A stretch of DNA of 64,000 bases from Aldehydirespirator sp965117015 (GTDB taxonomy: Bacteria > Actinomycetota > Acidimicrobiia > Acidimicrobiales > Aldehydirespiratoraceae). The position numbers were made by a program, and so were the translations under genes. Each line of letters opens with the position of its first letter. Within the stretch, counting starts at the first letter, position 1. Shown here in pieces: positions 29,441 to 37,906 of the stretch. The notes beneath the pieces are model-generated. The model worked only from the letters and a program-made list of their open reading frames with translations, was not told the origin of the DNA and ran no database searches. Location of the stretch: NCBI GenBank assembly GCA_965117015.1, contig OZ220747.1, positions 2,604,001 through 2,668,000 of the forward strand, in the 5' to 3' direction.

Positions 29441-31846
29441 CTAGGACGTGTTGGGCCACGACGGGTTGTCGGGTGGTGTTGGCATCCGGTAGCCGACGCG
29501 GGGCTCGTTGGTGATGTAAGTGGGGTTGTTGGCGTCGTCGCCGAGCTTGTGTCGCAGGTTCTTGATGACGGATCGCACCGCCCCGGTGCGGCCGGAGTGT
29601 GTTGGGCCCCAGACCCGTTGCAGCAGTTCGGGGTGGGTCATCGTGCGGCCGGCGTTGACTGACAGCTCGAAGAGCATCCGGTATTCGAGATTGGTGAGTT
29701 GTACGGGGCGGCCTGCGAGATACACCCGCCGCTGGGCGTAGTTGATCTTCAGCTGTCCCACTTCGTAGGGCTCGGAGGGCTTAGCGGAGTCGTCGGCGGT
29801 GCGCCTGCGCAGCACCGTTCGTATTCTGGCTGTCAGCTCGGTGGGTGAGAAGGGTTTGACGATGTAGTCGTCGGCTCCGGCGTCCAGGGCGCGTGCGATG
29901 GTTTGGTCTCGGCCGTAGGCGGACAGGAAGATCACCGGCACCTGTGACAGTGCCGGGACTCTCGCCATGAGATCGGTGCCGTCGGTGCCTGGCAGCATGA
30001 GGTCCAGCAGCACCAGATGGGGCCTGTTGAGTTCCAATAGGCGGCTGACCGCGGTCGGGTCGCCGGTCGTGATCGGCTCGTAGCCGGCCTCTGTGAGTGT
30101 GTCGCGCACGTATCTGAGGGTCTGTGGGTCGTCGTCCACGGCGAGCACGCGGATGGGTCCCCTGGCGGTGTGTCCAGACCTCGGCGAGGGCTGGGCCGCA
30201 GTTGGCTGGGTTAGGTGCTCGGCTTCTATAGCGGGAAGCGAGAACGTGAATCGGGCGCCTGTGCCCGGTCCGTCGCTTTGGGCCCATATCCGGCCCCCGT
30301 GAGCTTCGACGATGCCTTTGGCGATGGCGAGCCCGAGGCCCGAGTCTGTGGTCTTGGTGGCCTTGTCGCCGGGCGTCGAGAACTTCTGGAACAGCTGCGA
30401 GAGACGGTCAGCGGGGATCCCCACGCCGTGGTCGGTGACGGAGAGTTCCACGTGCACGCCGTGGTGTTGGGCCGCCAGCGAGATGGCGGACAGCGCCGGT
30501 GAGTTCTCTTCAGCGTTGGCGAGCAGATTGCCCAGAACCTGGACGATGCGCCGCCGGTCGGCGTTCACCCTCGGCAGGTCCGCCGGCACGTCGATGTGCA
30601 GGCTGGTGCGGCCGCCGGCGCTCAAGAACCCGCTCTTGGCCTGATCCACGAGAACGGCCACCTCCACGGGTTCGGGAACCACCGACAGTGCTCCCGCCTC
30701 CACGCGCGCGACATCGAGCAAGTCCGTGATCAGGCTGCTCATGTGGTCGGCTTGCTGTTCGATGATGCGGTAGAAGAGGTCCGTCTCGGACGGGTCGAGC
30801 GACCCTCGCGACGCGGCCAGAGTGGAGGCGGAACCCTTGATGGAAGCCAGCGGGGCGCGCAGTTCGTGGCTCACCATCGCCAGGAACTCGGCTCGTAGCC
30901 GCTGCAGGTGCTCAAGGGGGGTCATGTCCTGGAGCGTGACCACGAAGGACTCGATGTCGCCTTGGTCTGAGCCGATGGGTGTGGCGTTGAGAATCGCGGT
31001 GACGCTGTTGCCGCCAGGTTCGCTGATGACGATCTCCTCGGCGCGCACCGTCTCTGTGGCGCTGAGCGCCGCGGCCACCGGGAACTGCTGGAAGGAGATC
31101 TCGCTGCCGTCGCTGCGGCGGATGGCGGCGGCTTCGATCATCTGCTGTGCTGACAGCTCCGACGACATCAACTCAGCGCCGATCCTCATCATCTCGAGGT
31201 TGACGTAGGTGGGGACGCCCGACTTGGCGTCCAAGACGACCACACCCACAGGGGCGGTGTTGACCAGCGCCTCGAGGTCGGCCCGGGCCCGCTGCTCGTC
31301 ACGGTGGAACCGGGCGTTGGCGATAACCAGAGCCGCCTGGGACGCGAACATCACCAGGGTCTCTTCGTCTGCGTGGGTGAACTCCTCGTCGACTTCGCTG
31401 TCGCAGAGGTAGATGATGCCGATCGGTTCGCCATGAAACGTCACCGGCGCGATCAACACCGCCAGCGGTGAACTCACCGGCATCGGCGAGTCGAACTCGG
31501 GCAGGCCCAACGCTCGCACATAGCTGCGGAAGTCCCCATGTCGCACGGGCTTCGTCATCCCGCCGATGTGCTCGAAGAACCGCATCCCGTTCGCCAGGTT
31601 CCACAACCGTTCCGCCTGATCGGCAGTCAACCCCGAAGACAGAGAGTCCTGTACCTGCAGCATGTCGTCCAACAGCACCATCGCGCCATAGGTCGCGCCG
31701 GTCAGCGAGCGTGCGCTGTCCAGCACGCCCTGCAGCACCGCATCCAAATCGAGGCTGTCGTTGACCCGCAGACTGGCCTCGCTCAGCCGCGACAGGCGCT
31801 GCCGCAGCATCTCGTTCTCTCGAATGAGATCGTCAGTGCTGTCCAA
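29441..31846 (-). CDS. Hybrid sensor kinase with response-regulator and DNA-binding output
   Basis: An 801-aa cytoplasmic protein carrying a whole two-component system. Order: coiled start, GAF about 35-180, PAS about 195-310, HisKA with the phospho-accepting His327 in AMVSHELRAPLASIKG, HATPase about 425-540 (NLLANAEENSP, DHGVGIP, GLGLAIAKGI), REC about 565-675 with Asp615 in LVLLDLMLPG, and an OmpR-type winged helix about 700-792 (LTNLEYRMLFELSVNAGR, GAVRSVIKNLRHKLG, VGYRMP). No membrane helices. TTG 31846 has GGGAGG eight bases upstream; a TTG at 31933 would add 29 low-complexity residues. It may sense a soluble or gaseous cue and bind the divergent promoter region itself. Confidence 0.9.
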   Translation of the reverse strand: MDSTDDLIRENEMLRQRLSRLSEASLRVNDSLDLDAVLQGVLDSARSLTGATYGAMVLLDDMLQVQDSLSSGLTADQAERLWNLANGMRFFEHIGGMTKPVRHGDFRSYVRALGLPEFDSPMPVSSPLAVLIAPVTFHGEPIGIIYLCDSEVDEEFTHADEETLVMFASQAALVIANARFHRDEQRARADLEALVNTAPVGVVVLDAKSGVPTYVNLEMMRIGAELMSSELSAQQMIEAAAIRRSDGSEISFQQFPVAAALSATETVRAEEIVISEPGGNSVTAILNATPIGSDQGDIESFVVTLQDMTPLEHLQRLRAEFLAMVSHELRAPLASIKGSASTLAASRGSLDPSETDLFYRIIEQQADHMSSLITDLLDVARVEAGALSVVPEPVEVAVLVDQAKSGFLSAGGRTSLHIDVPADLPRVNADRRRIVQVLGNLLANAEENSPALSAISLAAQHHGVHVELSVTDHGVGIPADRLSQLFQKFSTPGDKATKTTDSGLGLAIAKGIVEAHGGRIWAQSDGPGTGARFTFSLPAIEAEHLTQPTAAQPSPRSGHTARGPIRVLAVDDDPQTLRYVRDTLTEAGYEPITTGDPTAVSRLLELNRPHLVLLDLMLPGTDGTDLMARVPALSQVPVIFLSAYGRDQTIARALDAGADDYIVKPFSPTELTARIRTVLRRRTADDSAKPSEPYEVGQLKINYAQRRVYLAGRPVQLTNLEYRMLFELSVNAGRTMTHPELLQRVWGPTHSGRTGAVRSVIKNLRHKLGDDANNPTYITNEPRVGYRMPTPPDNPSWPNTS

Positions 31847-31985
31847 CTGTTCAGCCTCCCGGTCCGCTCCTGTCGGCAGCCAGCAGCCGACAGGCCCCAA
31901 CGGAACGCCGCCACTTGGGCCTCTCAACCCCAAATGGCTTCCGTCTCACCGGATTCTAGCTGTAAGCACGAAAAAGACACGGATA

Positions 31986-31998
31986 TTGATCAGATCAA
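31986..31998. promoter_or_regulatory. 13-bp palindrome in the kinase/lipoprotein divergent promoter
   Basis: TTGATC-A-GATCAA is a perfect palindrome in the AT-rich stretch between the hybrid kinase and the lipoprotein gene. The half-site equals that of the operator at 22033-22049. Candidate regulators are the kinase's own winged-helix domain or one of the TetR proteins. Confidence 0.45.
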
Positions 31999-32101
31999 CA
32001 CGCTCACCACATATCGCTAGTGGCTATCTTGCCGGTTCACAGCCGAAGTGAGGAGCCCAAATCGAGTGCATGAGTCTGCCGATCCCGCAAAGAGAACACT
32101 C

Positions 32102-33046
32102 ATGAATGGTGTCCGACTTCGCCAGGTCGCGATCTGTGTCCCGCTGGTATTCGTAGCGCTCGCGGCGTGCGGCTCAGACGGCAGCCCCGAAAGCGACTCC
32201 ACCGACGACACAGCCGTGGCCGAGAGCGAACCCGCCGGCGAGGCAGCCGTGGCCGAGAGCGAATCCGCCGGCGAGGCAGCCGTGTCAGACAGCGAGTCCA
32301 CCGAGCGGGCGGCCGTGGCCGACGGCGACCCCATCGAGGAACTGGCCGAGCTCTCTTTCGAGGAGCTGGATGCGCTGCTCGAGTCGAAGTGGGTCGAGTT
32401 CGATACAGCGCAGACCGCATGGGAAGCGGTGTTCGACGAGCTGTATGGGGGAGACGCTCCCTCCGACGCGAAGCGAGACGAACTCGAAACAGAACTCTCC
32501 CAGATCGAGGCCACCTTGGACGCCATCACCGCGGAGATCGACCGGATTGTGACGCTCACGATGACAGCGGAGACAGGTCTAACGGACGCGACGGACCCGA
32601 CGGAGACGGCGGGCCTGACGCGAGAAGAGGAGGCCCTACTGCTGGCCGCCAGGATGGAGGAGCTGCTGGCCAGGGACGACCTCACGGACCTGCCGCAGGC
32701 GGAGCTGACAGCGCTGCTGGATGAACTGGCGGGGCCCTACACCCCCGAAGTTCTGGTGTATGGCACACCCTGCAGCGTCGGTGACACCTTCGACACCGGC
32801 GAGGGCTGCCACATCGTCGGCCATGGGCACTTCTACGTCAACGAGAATGGCTTCGGGGTGTTCACTCCCGACGCCTACACCGTCCACGGAGACGCCTACG
32901 GTGAGACGACCGCCACACCGTCGCTCGACGAAGCACTCGACGAAGTGTTCTACGAAACGAGCATCGCACGACCTGCCAGACCCGGAGACAGGTTCGCCGC
33001 GGAGACCAACGACGAAGGCACCTGGACAGTGACGGTCCTACCGTGA
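32102..33046 (+). CDS. Putative secreted lipoprotein
   Basis: A 314-aa protein. MNGVRLRQVAICVPLVFVALAAC is a lipoprotein signal with lipobox LAAC, so the mature protein is anchored from its first cysteine. A low-complexity acidic linker of three 11-residue repeats (AVAESE-AGEA type) follows, then a helical coiled region (residues about 95-220) and a C-terminal domain with PCSVGDTF-TGEGCHIVGHGHFYVNENGFGVFTPD that may carry a disulfide. No known family was recognised. ATG 32102 was chosen because it begins the signal peptide; the frame extends to 32048. Divergent from the hybrid kinase and perhaps one of its targets. Confidence 0.78.
   Translation: MNGVRLRQVAICVPLVFVALAACGSDGSPESDSTDDTAVAESEPAGEAAVAESESAGEAAVSDSESTERAAVADGDPIEELAELSFEELDALLESKWVEFDTAQTAWEAVFDELYGGDAPSDAKRDELETELSQIEATLDAITAEIDRIVTLTMTAETGLTDATDPTETAGLTREEEALLLAARMEELLARDDLTDLPQAELTALLDELAGPYTPEVLVYGTPCSVGDTFDTGEGCHIVGHGHFYVNENGFGVFTPDAYTVHGDAYGETTATPSLDEALDEVFYETSIARPARPGDRFAAETNDEGTWTVTVLP
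32211..32309 (+). repeat. Three 33-bp tandem repeats inside the lipoprotein gene
   Basis: Units at 32211-32243, 32244-32276 and 32277-32309 start CAGCCGTG. The first two differ at one base; the third is diverged. They encode the acidic linker after the lipidated cysteine, and in-frame unit number changes would alter linker length without breaking the protein. Confidence 0.8.
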
Positions 33047-33059
33047 CGCGAACGGCCAG

Positions 33060-33283
33060 CACACGCCCCATGGCGACCGGTGAGCCGCGGCCCCGTACCC
33101 AGCTGGCCATCCGGTACATGATGAGTTGGGCGGGATCCAGCCGCTGTTCGACCGGGTCGACGGCGAGCGCCAGGCCCTCGAGGGTGTAGTCGCCCAGCAG
33201 CGCCGGGTCGTCGTCCTCGCCGAAGACAACGACAGTCACTCTCGCCTTCCACCGTTACCCAGGCTCGCCCGTAGTCCATTACC
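33060..33283 (-). pseudogene. Clan AA aspartic protease remnant
   Basis: On the minus strand one frame gives MDYGRAWVTVEGES and, after a frameshift, the next gives VTVVVFGEDDDPALLGDYTLEGLALAVDPVEQRL. Together these match the C-terminal half of small retropepsin-like (AF_0612-type) proteases, whose ends read FGE-DPVLLG-TLEGLGL-VDPV. The catalytic N-terminal part is missing. It is therefore a decayed fragment at the border between the core genes and the integrase region. Confidence 0.55.
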
Positions 33284-33547
33284 GCCCGCCGCCCGTACCC
33301 CTCAACCGCCTCGTCCTAACAGTCAATAAATGACGATACACGTTATGCATATTAATGGTTACACCGGCGCGGTGCTGCCGTCCTCACCCAGCCCTGCGGT
33401 GCGGTGTTGGGTGGTCTTGAGTGGTGGAGCTGGGGAGAATTTGTTCGGGGTTTCGGCGGGTTGCAGTTTGTCGCTTCGTGTTGCCTATATTCACAGGTGA
33501 GAGGGCATATCCCTGTTTCAGCCGGTTGCAGGGCGTAGCATCCCATC

Positions 33548-33602
33548 AAGTGACATTCGCGACAGAGAAAGTGACAACCAGAAGTGAGAGAATCGAACTC
33601 TC
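33548..33602. other. Possible attachment region: direct repeats and a tRNA T-arm-like sequence
   Basis: AAGTGACA occurs at 33548-33555 and 33569-33576, with a variant AAGTGAGA at 33582-33589, spaced as integrase arm sites might be. On the minus strand 33602-33586 reads GAGAG-TTCGATT-CTCTC, a perfect T-arm stem with a consensus T-loop. No complete tRNA is present. P4-type integrases usually insert in tRNA 3' ends, so this may be the left attachment site. The upstream 33290-33547 holds no gene I can support and is locally AT-rich near 33320-33360. Confidence 0.45.
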
Positions 33603-34756
33603 GGGCCGGTCTTCCACTGTCCGCGACCTTCGTCAAGCAGGTCAACCGGCCCGGCGTCTACGGCGACGGCCGCGGCGGCTACGGACTCACCCTGCGGGTG
33701 CGGCGCATGACCAACGGGCGGCTGTCGAAGGTCTGGGTGCAGAGGCTGCGCATCAACGGCCGTGCCACCAACCTCGGCCTGGGGTCGTTCCCGGTGGTGG
33801 GGCTGGCCACCGCACGCGAGCGGGCGCTGGACAACCGCCGCAAGATCGAGGTGGGCGTCGATCCGCGCGTCGCCGAGAACCCGACCCCGACTCTCGCTGA
33901 CGCGCTGGAGGCCGTGATCGAGGGTCGCTCGGCGTCGTGGAAGAACGGCGGACGCTCCGCGGAGATCTGGCGCAACAGCGTCCGCAACCACGCCGACAAC
34001 CTACTTCACCGCCCCGTTGACCAGATCGATACCGGAGACGTGCTGCGGATCATCGGCCCGCTGTGGACCGACCGCTACGACACCGCCAAGAAGGTCCGCC
34101 AGCGGCTCTCTTTGGCGTTCAGGTGGGCGATGGCCGCCGGGCACCGTGGAGACGATCCCGCCGGCGAGGCGCTGCTGGCCGCGTTACCCCGCAACGGCGT
34201 CCCCCGCCGCCACATGGCGGCCCTACCGCCGCATGAGGTGCCTGCCGCGCTCGCGGCCATCGACAACTCAGGCGCCTTCCCGACCACGAAGCTCGCCATG
34301 CGGATGCTGGCTCTGACCGCGACCCGCTCCGGAGAGGTCCGCGGGATGTGCTGGGACGAGATCGACGGCGACATCTGGACGATCCGAGGCGAGCGCACCA
34401 AGGTCGGCCGCGAGTTCCGGGTGCCGCTGAGCCCAGAGGCGCTCGCAGTGCTCGACGAGGCAAGCCGCTACAGCGACGGCGCTCCCGACTCGCTGGTGCT
34501 CCCGTCCTCCCGTGGCCGGCAGATCACCCCCGATGCCCTCTCCAAGCTCTGCCACGAACTCGACTTGGGCATGACCCCCCACGGGCTCCGCTCATCGTTC
34601 CGCGACTGGTGCGCCGAGTCGGCCGTCAGCCGTGAACTGGCCGAATCCTGCCTAGCCCACGTCGTCAAGAACACCGTCGAAGCGGCCTACCGGCGCTCCG
34701 ACCTGCTAGAGCAGCGCCGCGAGGTCATGAGCGCCTGGGCACGGTACATCACGTAG
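33584..34756 (+). CDS. int: P4-type tyrosine recombinase (integrase)
   Basis: A 390-aa integrase. The N-terminal arm-binding domain (about 10-95) has the GGYGLTLRV and LGLGSFPVVGLATAR pattern of P4-family enzymes; a SAM-like core-binding domain follows (about 100-190). The catalytic domain has R in TATRSGEVRGMCWDEI, a HGLRSSFRDW box and the tyrosine in NTVEAAYRRSDLLEQRREVM, so it looks active. GTG 33584 lies within the T-arm-like sequence; no ribosome site is visible and the true start could be a little downstream. It opens the accessory region, transcribed into it. Confidence 0.92.
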   Translation: MRESNSRAGLPLSATFVKQVNRPGVYGDGRGGYGLTLRVRRMTNGRLSKVWVQRLRINGRATNLGLGSFPVVGLATARERALDNRRKIEVGVDPRVAENPTPTLADALEAVIEGRSASWKNGGRSAEIWRNSVRNHADNLLHRPVDQIDTGDVLRIIGPLWTDRYDTAKKVRQRLSLAFRWAMAAGHRGDDPAGEALLAALPRNGVPRRHMAALPPHEVPAALAAIDNSGAFPTTKLAMRMLALTATRSGEVRGMCWDEIDGDIWTIRGERTKVGREFRVPLSPEALAVLDEASRYSDGAPDSLVLPSSRGRQITPDALSKLCHELDLGMTPHGLRSSFRDWCAESAVSRELAESCLAHVVKNTVEAAYRRSDLLEQRREVMSAWARYIT

Positions 34757-34761
34757 CCACG

Positions 34762-34850
34762 TATCACGCCCGTCGAATACGAACTGCGCCGTGCCACCAC
34801 CGCCGAGATCAAACAGACCGACTACGCGAAACACAGGGCACACCAGGTGT
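34762..34850 (+). pseudogene. IS3-like transposase C-terminal remnant
   Basis: The frame directly after the integrase reads ITPVEYELRRATTAEIKQ, like the last residues of IS3-family OrfB transposases (TPVEYE-end). Nothing of the catalytic core is present and no terminal inverted repeats were found. It marks a former insertion between the integrase and the SIR2 gene; recognition rests on a short match. Confidence 0.35.
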
Positions 34851-37567
34851 CAATCGCCCAACTGCAACGCGAGGCGCGCAGCTTGTTCTCGCAGCGGTTC
34901 GGCATCCTGGTCGCTCACGCGTTGGAGCAGCGCCGGTGCCAGAGTGCGCACCTCGTGGGTGAAGTACTCGGCGATGCTCACTTCGGTGTCTGCGAGCAGG
35001 TGAGCAAGCAGTTGGACGACTTGATTGGGACGGCTGTCGATCACGCTTGCCTCAGAATCTGATCCCTCGTAAGCGTCTAGGAGAAGGAGCGGGAGCTTGG
35101 AGTTGGTGCGCAGCCCGGTCGGCCGGGAGATAACGAGTCTGACGGCCTCGTCGAAGTCGTCGCCCTCGAGCAGCGCCGCCCAGTCCGCGAGCGCGCTGGA
35201 CTCGGTGTCGCTCAGCCCTCTGGGTCGGCTCTGCAGGCGCTGTTGCCAGTAGTAGTGCATCCACCGCCGCCATTGAGCCGACCGCTCGTCAGACTCTGGC
35301 CTCAGCAGTTGTGTGGTCACGGCATCGATGAGCGCGACCCGGTACGGCTCCCCGTCGTCAGTGATGAATCCTGGCAGTTGCCTCCATGGCTCGTCGCTGT
35401 CCGGGCGGATGCGTCCCAGGCACTCGGCGGCGATGAAACTGGCCACGGCCTCGATGTCTCTGATGTGCTCGATATTGCTCCGCTGGGCCTGGTGGCTACG
35501 GGCTAGATCACCTGCCAGAACGCCGCCTTGCTGGGAAGGCACGGCCGACTCGGGGCGCGAGCGCCGGATCGCCTCCAAGTCGTACGCGTCGATATCTTGC
35601 AGGTAAGGGTTCGCGTCATCGACTCGTTCGGGGATCGTCTCATTTGCATGAGCGTTCTGAGCCTGGGCGTGAGCACTTCGGGCCGAGCGTGACTCCGGTG
35701 CGTGCCTGCGGATGCAGTCAAGCTTGTCCACGGTGAAGCCTGCGTCGCCGGGACTGGCGCATCGTTCGATGTGCTCGATCAACGACTCGATCTCGGGTTC
35801 GCCGACCTGAGCCACGCAACTCGCGATCAGTTGCTTCACCTCGTAGTGGAACTGGGGGTCGCGTACCCACCTGTCCTGTGCTCGAAGCCAGGTGAGCTTG
35901 CTCGACGCGGTCTCATCGCTGCGCAGGGTCCAACCATGTATTGCGAGGCGGTTCAGGATAGGCCACCGCGACTCGGCCCATGAGCGCAAGTAGCCGATCG
36001 CAATCTGTCGATCGCTCTCGATCAGCGCCGCTATCAGGTCCCTGGCAGCGTCGACGAGCAGATGGCCCCTGTGCACGACATCGCCACCTCTGCCGTGCAG
36101 TGAGGCCCTCATCGATGACGGGTCCGTGCCACCGTAGATCGTTGCGATCCGGTTGGCGCGGCGCAGGCAGGCGTCGACGACGCTCATCATTTCGATGGCG
36201 AGGTGGGGGCGTGCCGACCAGAAGTCGGTGATCTCATGGCGACGGTTCCGGAAGCCGATCAGGCAGCTACTCAACGCGCACCACGTCTCGGCCAGCGCCA
36301 GGAACGTCTCATCGGAGAGGTCGGGTTCGTCCGAGAGCATCACGCCGAGGGCGCGGGCGCAGTGTGACCTGTGTACAGGCGGTATAACGTCCGAAATGGC
36401 GACCAGGAACTTGCCGGCCTCGTCGGGGTCTTGGGCGCCGTACAACACACTCGGGTTCAACATCGAGGACCAGACCCAGTCCGGCAACGTTCCCCCGTCC
36501 CTGTCGATGAGTCTTGATACCTCCTCAGCGGTGTACCCACCTCCGCTCCTCAAAGCGAACCACGCCTGCAGCTTCGGTGTCGTTGATCCAGCTTCCGGGG
36601 CCGGATCGAACAGATCCAGTTGCGGGAGCTCGGAGATCCATCGTCGCCACTGCGCGCCGCCTGCCTGTTCGGTGAAATACCGCACGAGGCTGAGGTCGGT
36701 GACGACGCGCGCGAGATAGGACTCGTCGTGAGGCTCCATCGCCTCTGGACCATCCGGTGCGGTCAGAATCTCACCGACGCGGCGGTTTGTCTCGGTCGGG
36801 GTAGCGCCCGCGAACGATGCCCAGTCCTCCAACAGCGCCGGCAGATCGCAGTGCTCACCGTAGGGGATGCGCATGATTCCGAGCCTGTCTCGTTCGGGTT
36901 CGCCGGAGCCGCTGCGAAGCGAGTACAGCTGGGTGCTGCCTTCCATAGCTGTGAGCACGTAACGCATGAGCACGTCGTCCGTGCTGTAACCGATGAACAG
37001 CACCGGCTTGGATGTGAACAGCCGGTGCAGGAACGCCAGTGTCGGTGACGACGGGGCCATGTACGCCCGGGCGAAATCGGTTCGGGTCACCACAAGATCC
37101 TCCGGCTCCCGTGCGATCGAACCATGCAGGTACACGAGTCCCTTGAAGTCTTCGTCTCCGGGCACGTCGGGTGCTGTGAACTCCGTGATGTCACCGAGGC
37201 CGCCCGATGACAGGAACCTGTCGTAGTTCGTCGTCACCACCCGCACAGGCGGGCTCGACACGGCCAGCTTGCAGATGGCGCCGTGCGTTGAGCTGGGCTG
37301 GGCCGGCTCGCTGAGGATCCGGTGCACAGCGTCATGCACCCCCAGACCCTGCTCAGCGAGCTCGTCGAGAACGACTTCCGGTAAGTCTGTATCCCTCAGC
37401 TCACGGTCGACTCCGAGGTCGGCGATCACGCGCTCTGCAAGCGCGCGGAAACCCGGAGCGCACGTCGGTTTCGACATCGAGGCGCCCGATCCGACGAACA
37501 CGACGAGCCGCCCGCTCTCGTGCGCATCGACTAGTTCGTCGGGTAGCTCACCGGATGCGAAGATCAC
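34850..37567 (-). CDS. SIR2-domain protein with large C-terminal helical region (candidate defence NADase)
   Basis: A 905-aa protein. Residues about 15-290 are a SIR2-like NAD-binding domain: RLVVFVGSGASMSKP, VVTTNYDRFLS, YLHGSIAREPEDLVVTRTDFARAY and LFIGYSTDD. The catalytic-type HG and the NAD-side N-D pair are present. The remaining 600 residues are helical, without a motif I can name for certain; the layout recalls SIR2 proteins with a DUF4020-like tail. Such proteins commonly deplete NAD+ in phage-infected cells. It stands alone next to an integrase, a usual defence-hotspot position. ATG 37567 begins at the expected place. What activates it is unknown. Confidence 0.8.
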   Translation of the reverse strand: MIFASGELPDELVDAHESGRLVVFVGSGASMSKPTCAPGFRALAERVIADLGVDRELRDTDLPEVVLDELAEQGLGVHDAVHRILSEPAQPSSTHGAICKLAVSSPPVRVVTTNYDRFLSSGGLGDITEFTAPDVPGDEDFKGLVYLHGSIAREPEDLVVTRTDFARAYMAPSSPTLAFLHRLFTSKPVLFIGYSTDDVLMRYVLTAMEGSTQLYSLRSGSGEPERDRLGIMRIPYGEHCDLPALLEDWASFAGATPTETNRRVGEILTAPDGPEAMEPHDESYLARVVTDLSLVRYFTEQAGGAQWRRWISELPQLDLFDPAPEAGSTTPKLQAWFALRSGGGYTAEEVSRLIDRDGGTLPDWVWSSMLNPSVLYGAQDPDEAGKFLVAISDVIPPVHRSHCARALGVMLSDEPDLSDETFLALAETWCALSSCLIGFRNRRHEITDFWSARPHLAIEMMSVVDACLRRANRIATIYGGTDPSSMRASLHGRGGDVVHRGHLLVDAARDLIAALIESDRQIAIGYLRSWAESRWPILNRLAIHGWTLRSDETASSKLTWLRAQDRWVRDPQFHYEVKQLIASCVAQVGEPEIESLIEHIERCASPGDAGFTVDKLDCIRRHAPESRSARSAHAQAQNAHANETIPERVDDANPYLQDIDAYDLEAIRRSRPESAVPSQQGGVLAGDLARSHQAQRSNIEHIRDIEAVASFIAAECLGRIRPDSDEPWRQLPGFITDDGEPYRVALIDAVTTQLLRPESDERSAQWRRWMHYYWQQRLQSRPRGLSDTESSALADWAALLEGDDFDEAVRLVISRPTGLRTNSKLPLLLLDAYEGSDSEASVIDSRPNQVVQLLAHLLADTEVSIAEYFTHEVRTLAPALLQRVSDQDAEPLREQAARLALQLGD

Positions 37568-37906
37568 GACTCACAGCCTAGGAACTCGCCAGCACCGCTC
37601 TGGAGTCTCACCCGGTTGCATGCAGGCTGATCCTCGGCAGCCTTGGACGAAGCGAGACGCGTCGAGAAGCCATACGGGCCTGGCTCAGACGGCATCACTA
37701 GGCGCGCACCATCTTGGAGGGCTGGCGCAGGACCCGCTCGATCCGGCGGCGTTCCGCGAGCTACTTGAGGAGCCGCCGGGCTATACCAGAGGTTCTATCG
37801 GCTGTGGTCCGAAACCGGTTGGGCTATCGGCGTCAAGGTGCACAGGGCGCTGATGGATGACGGGCTGAACGGCTTGTCGTGAATGGCCGCCTTGAGGGCA
37901 GTACTC
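37568..37906. other. Intergenic region without recognised gene
   Basis: 339 bases between the SIR2 gene's start and the AlbA_2 gene's end. Frames here are short and lack ribosome sites or recognisable residues. It must hold the SIR2 promoter; no clear boxes or repeats were seen. Confidence 0.5.

Noticed and set aside
33584..33660. Complete tRNA gene at the integrase start
   Set aside because: Only a T-arm-like hairpin is present; no anticodon arm, D-arm or matching acceptor stem can be drawn.
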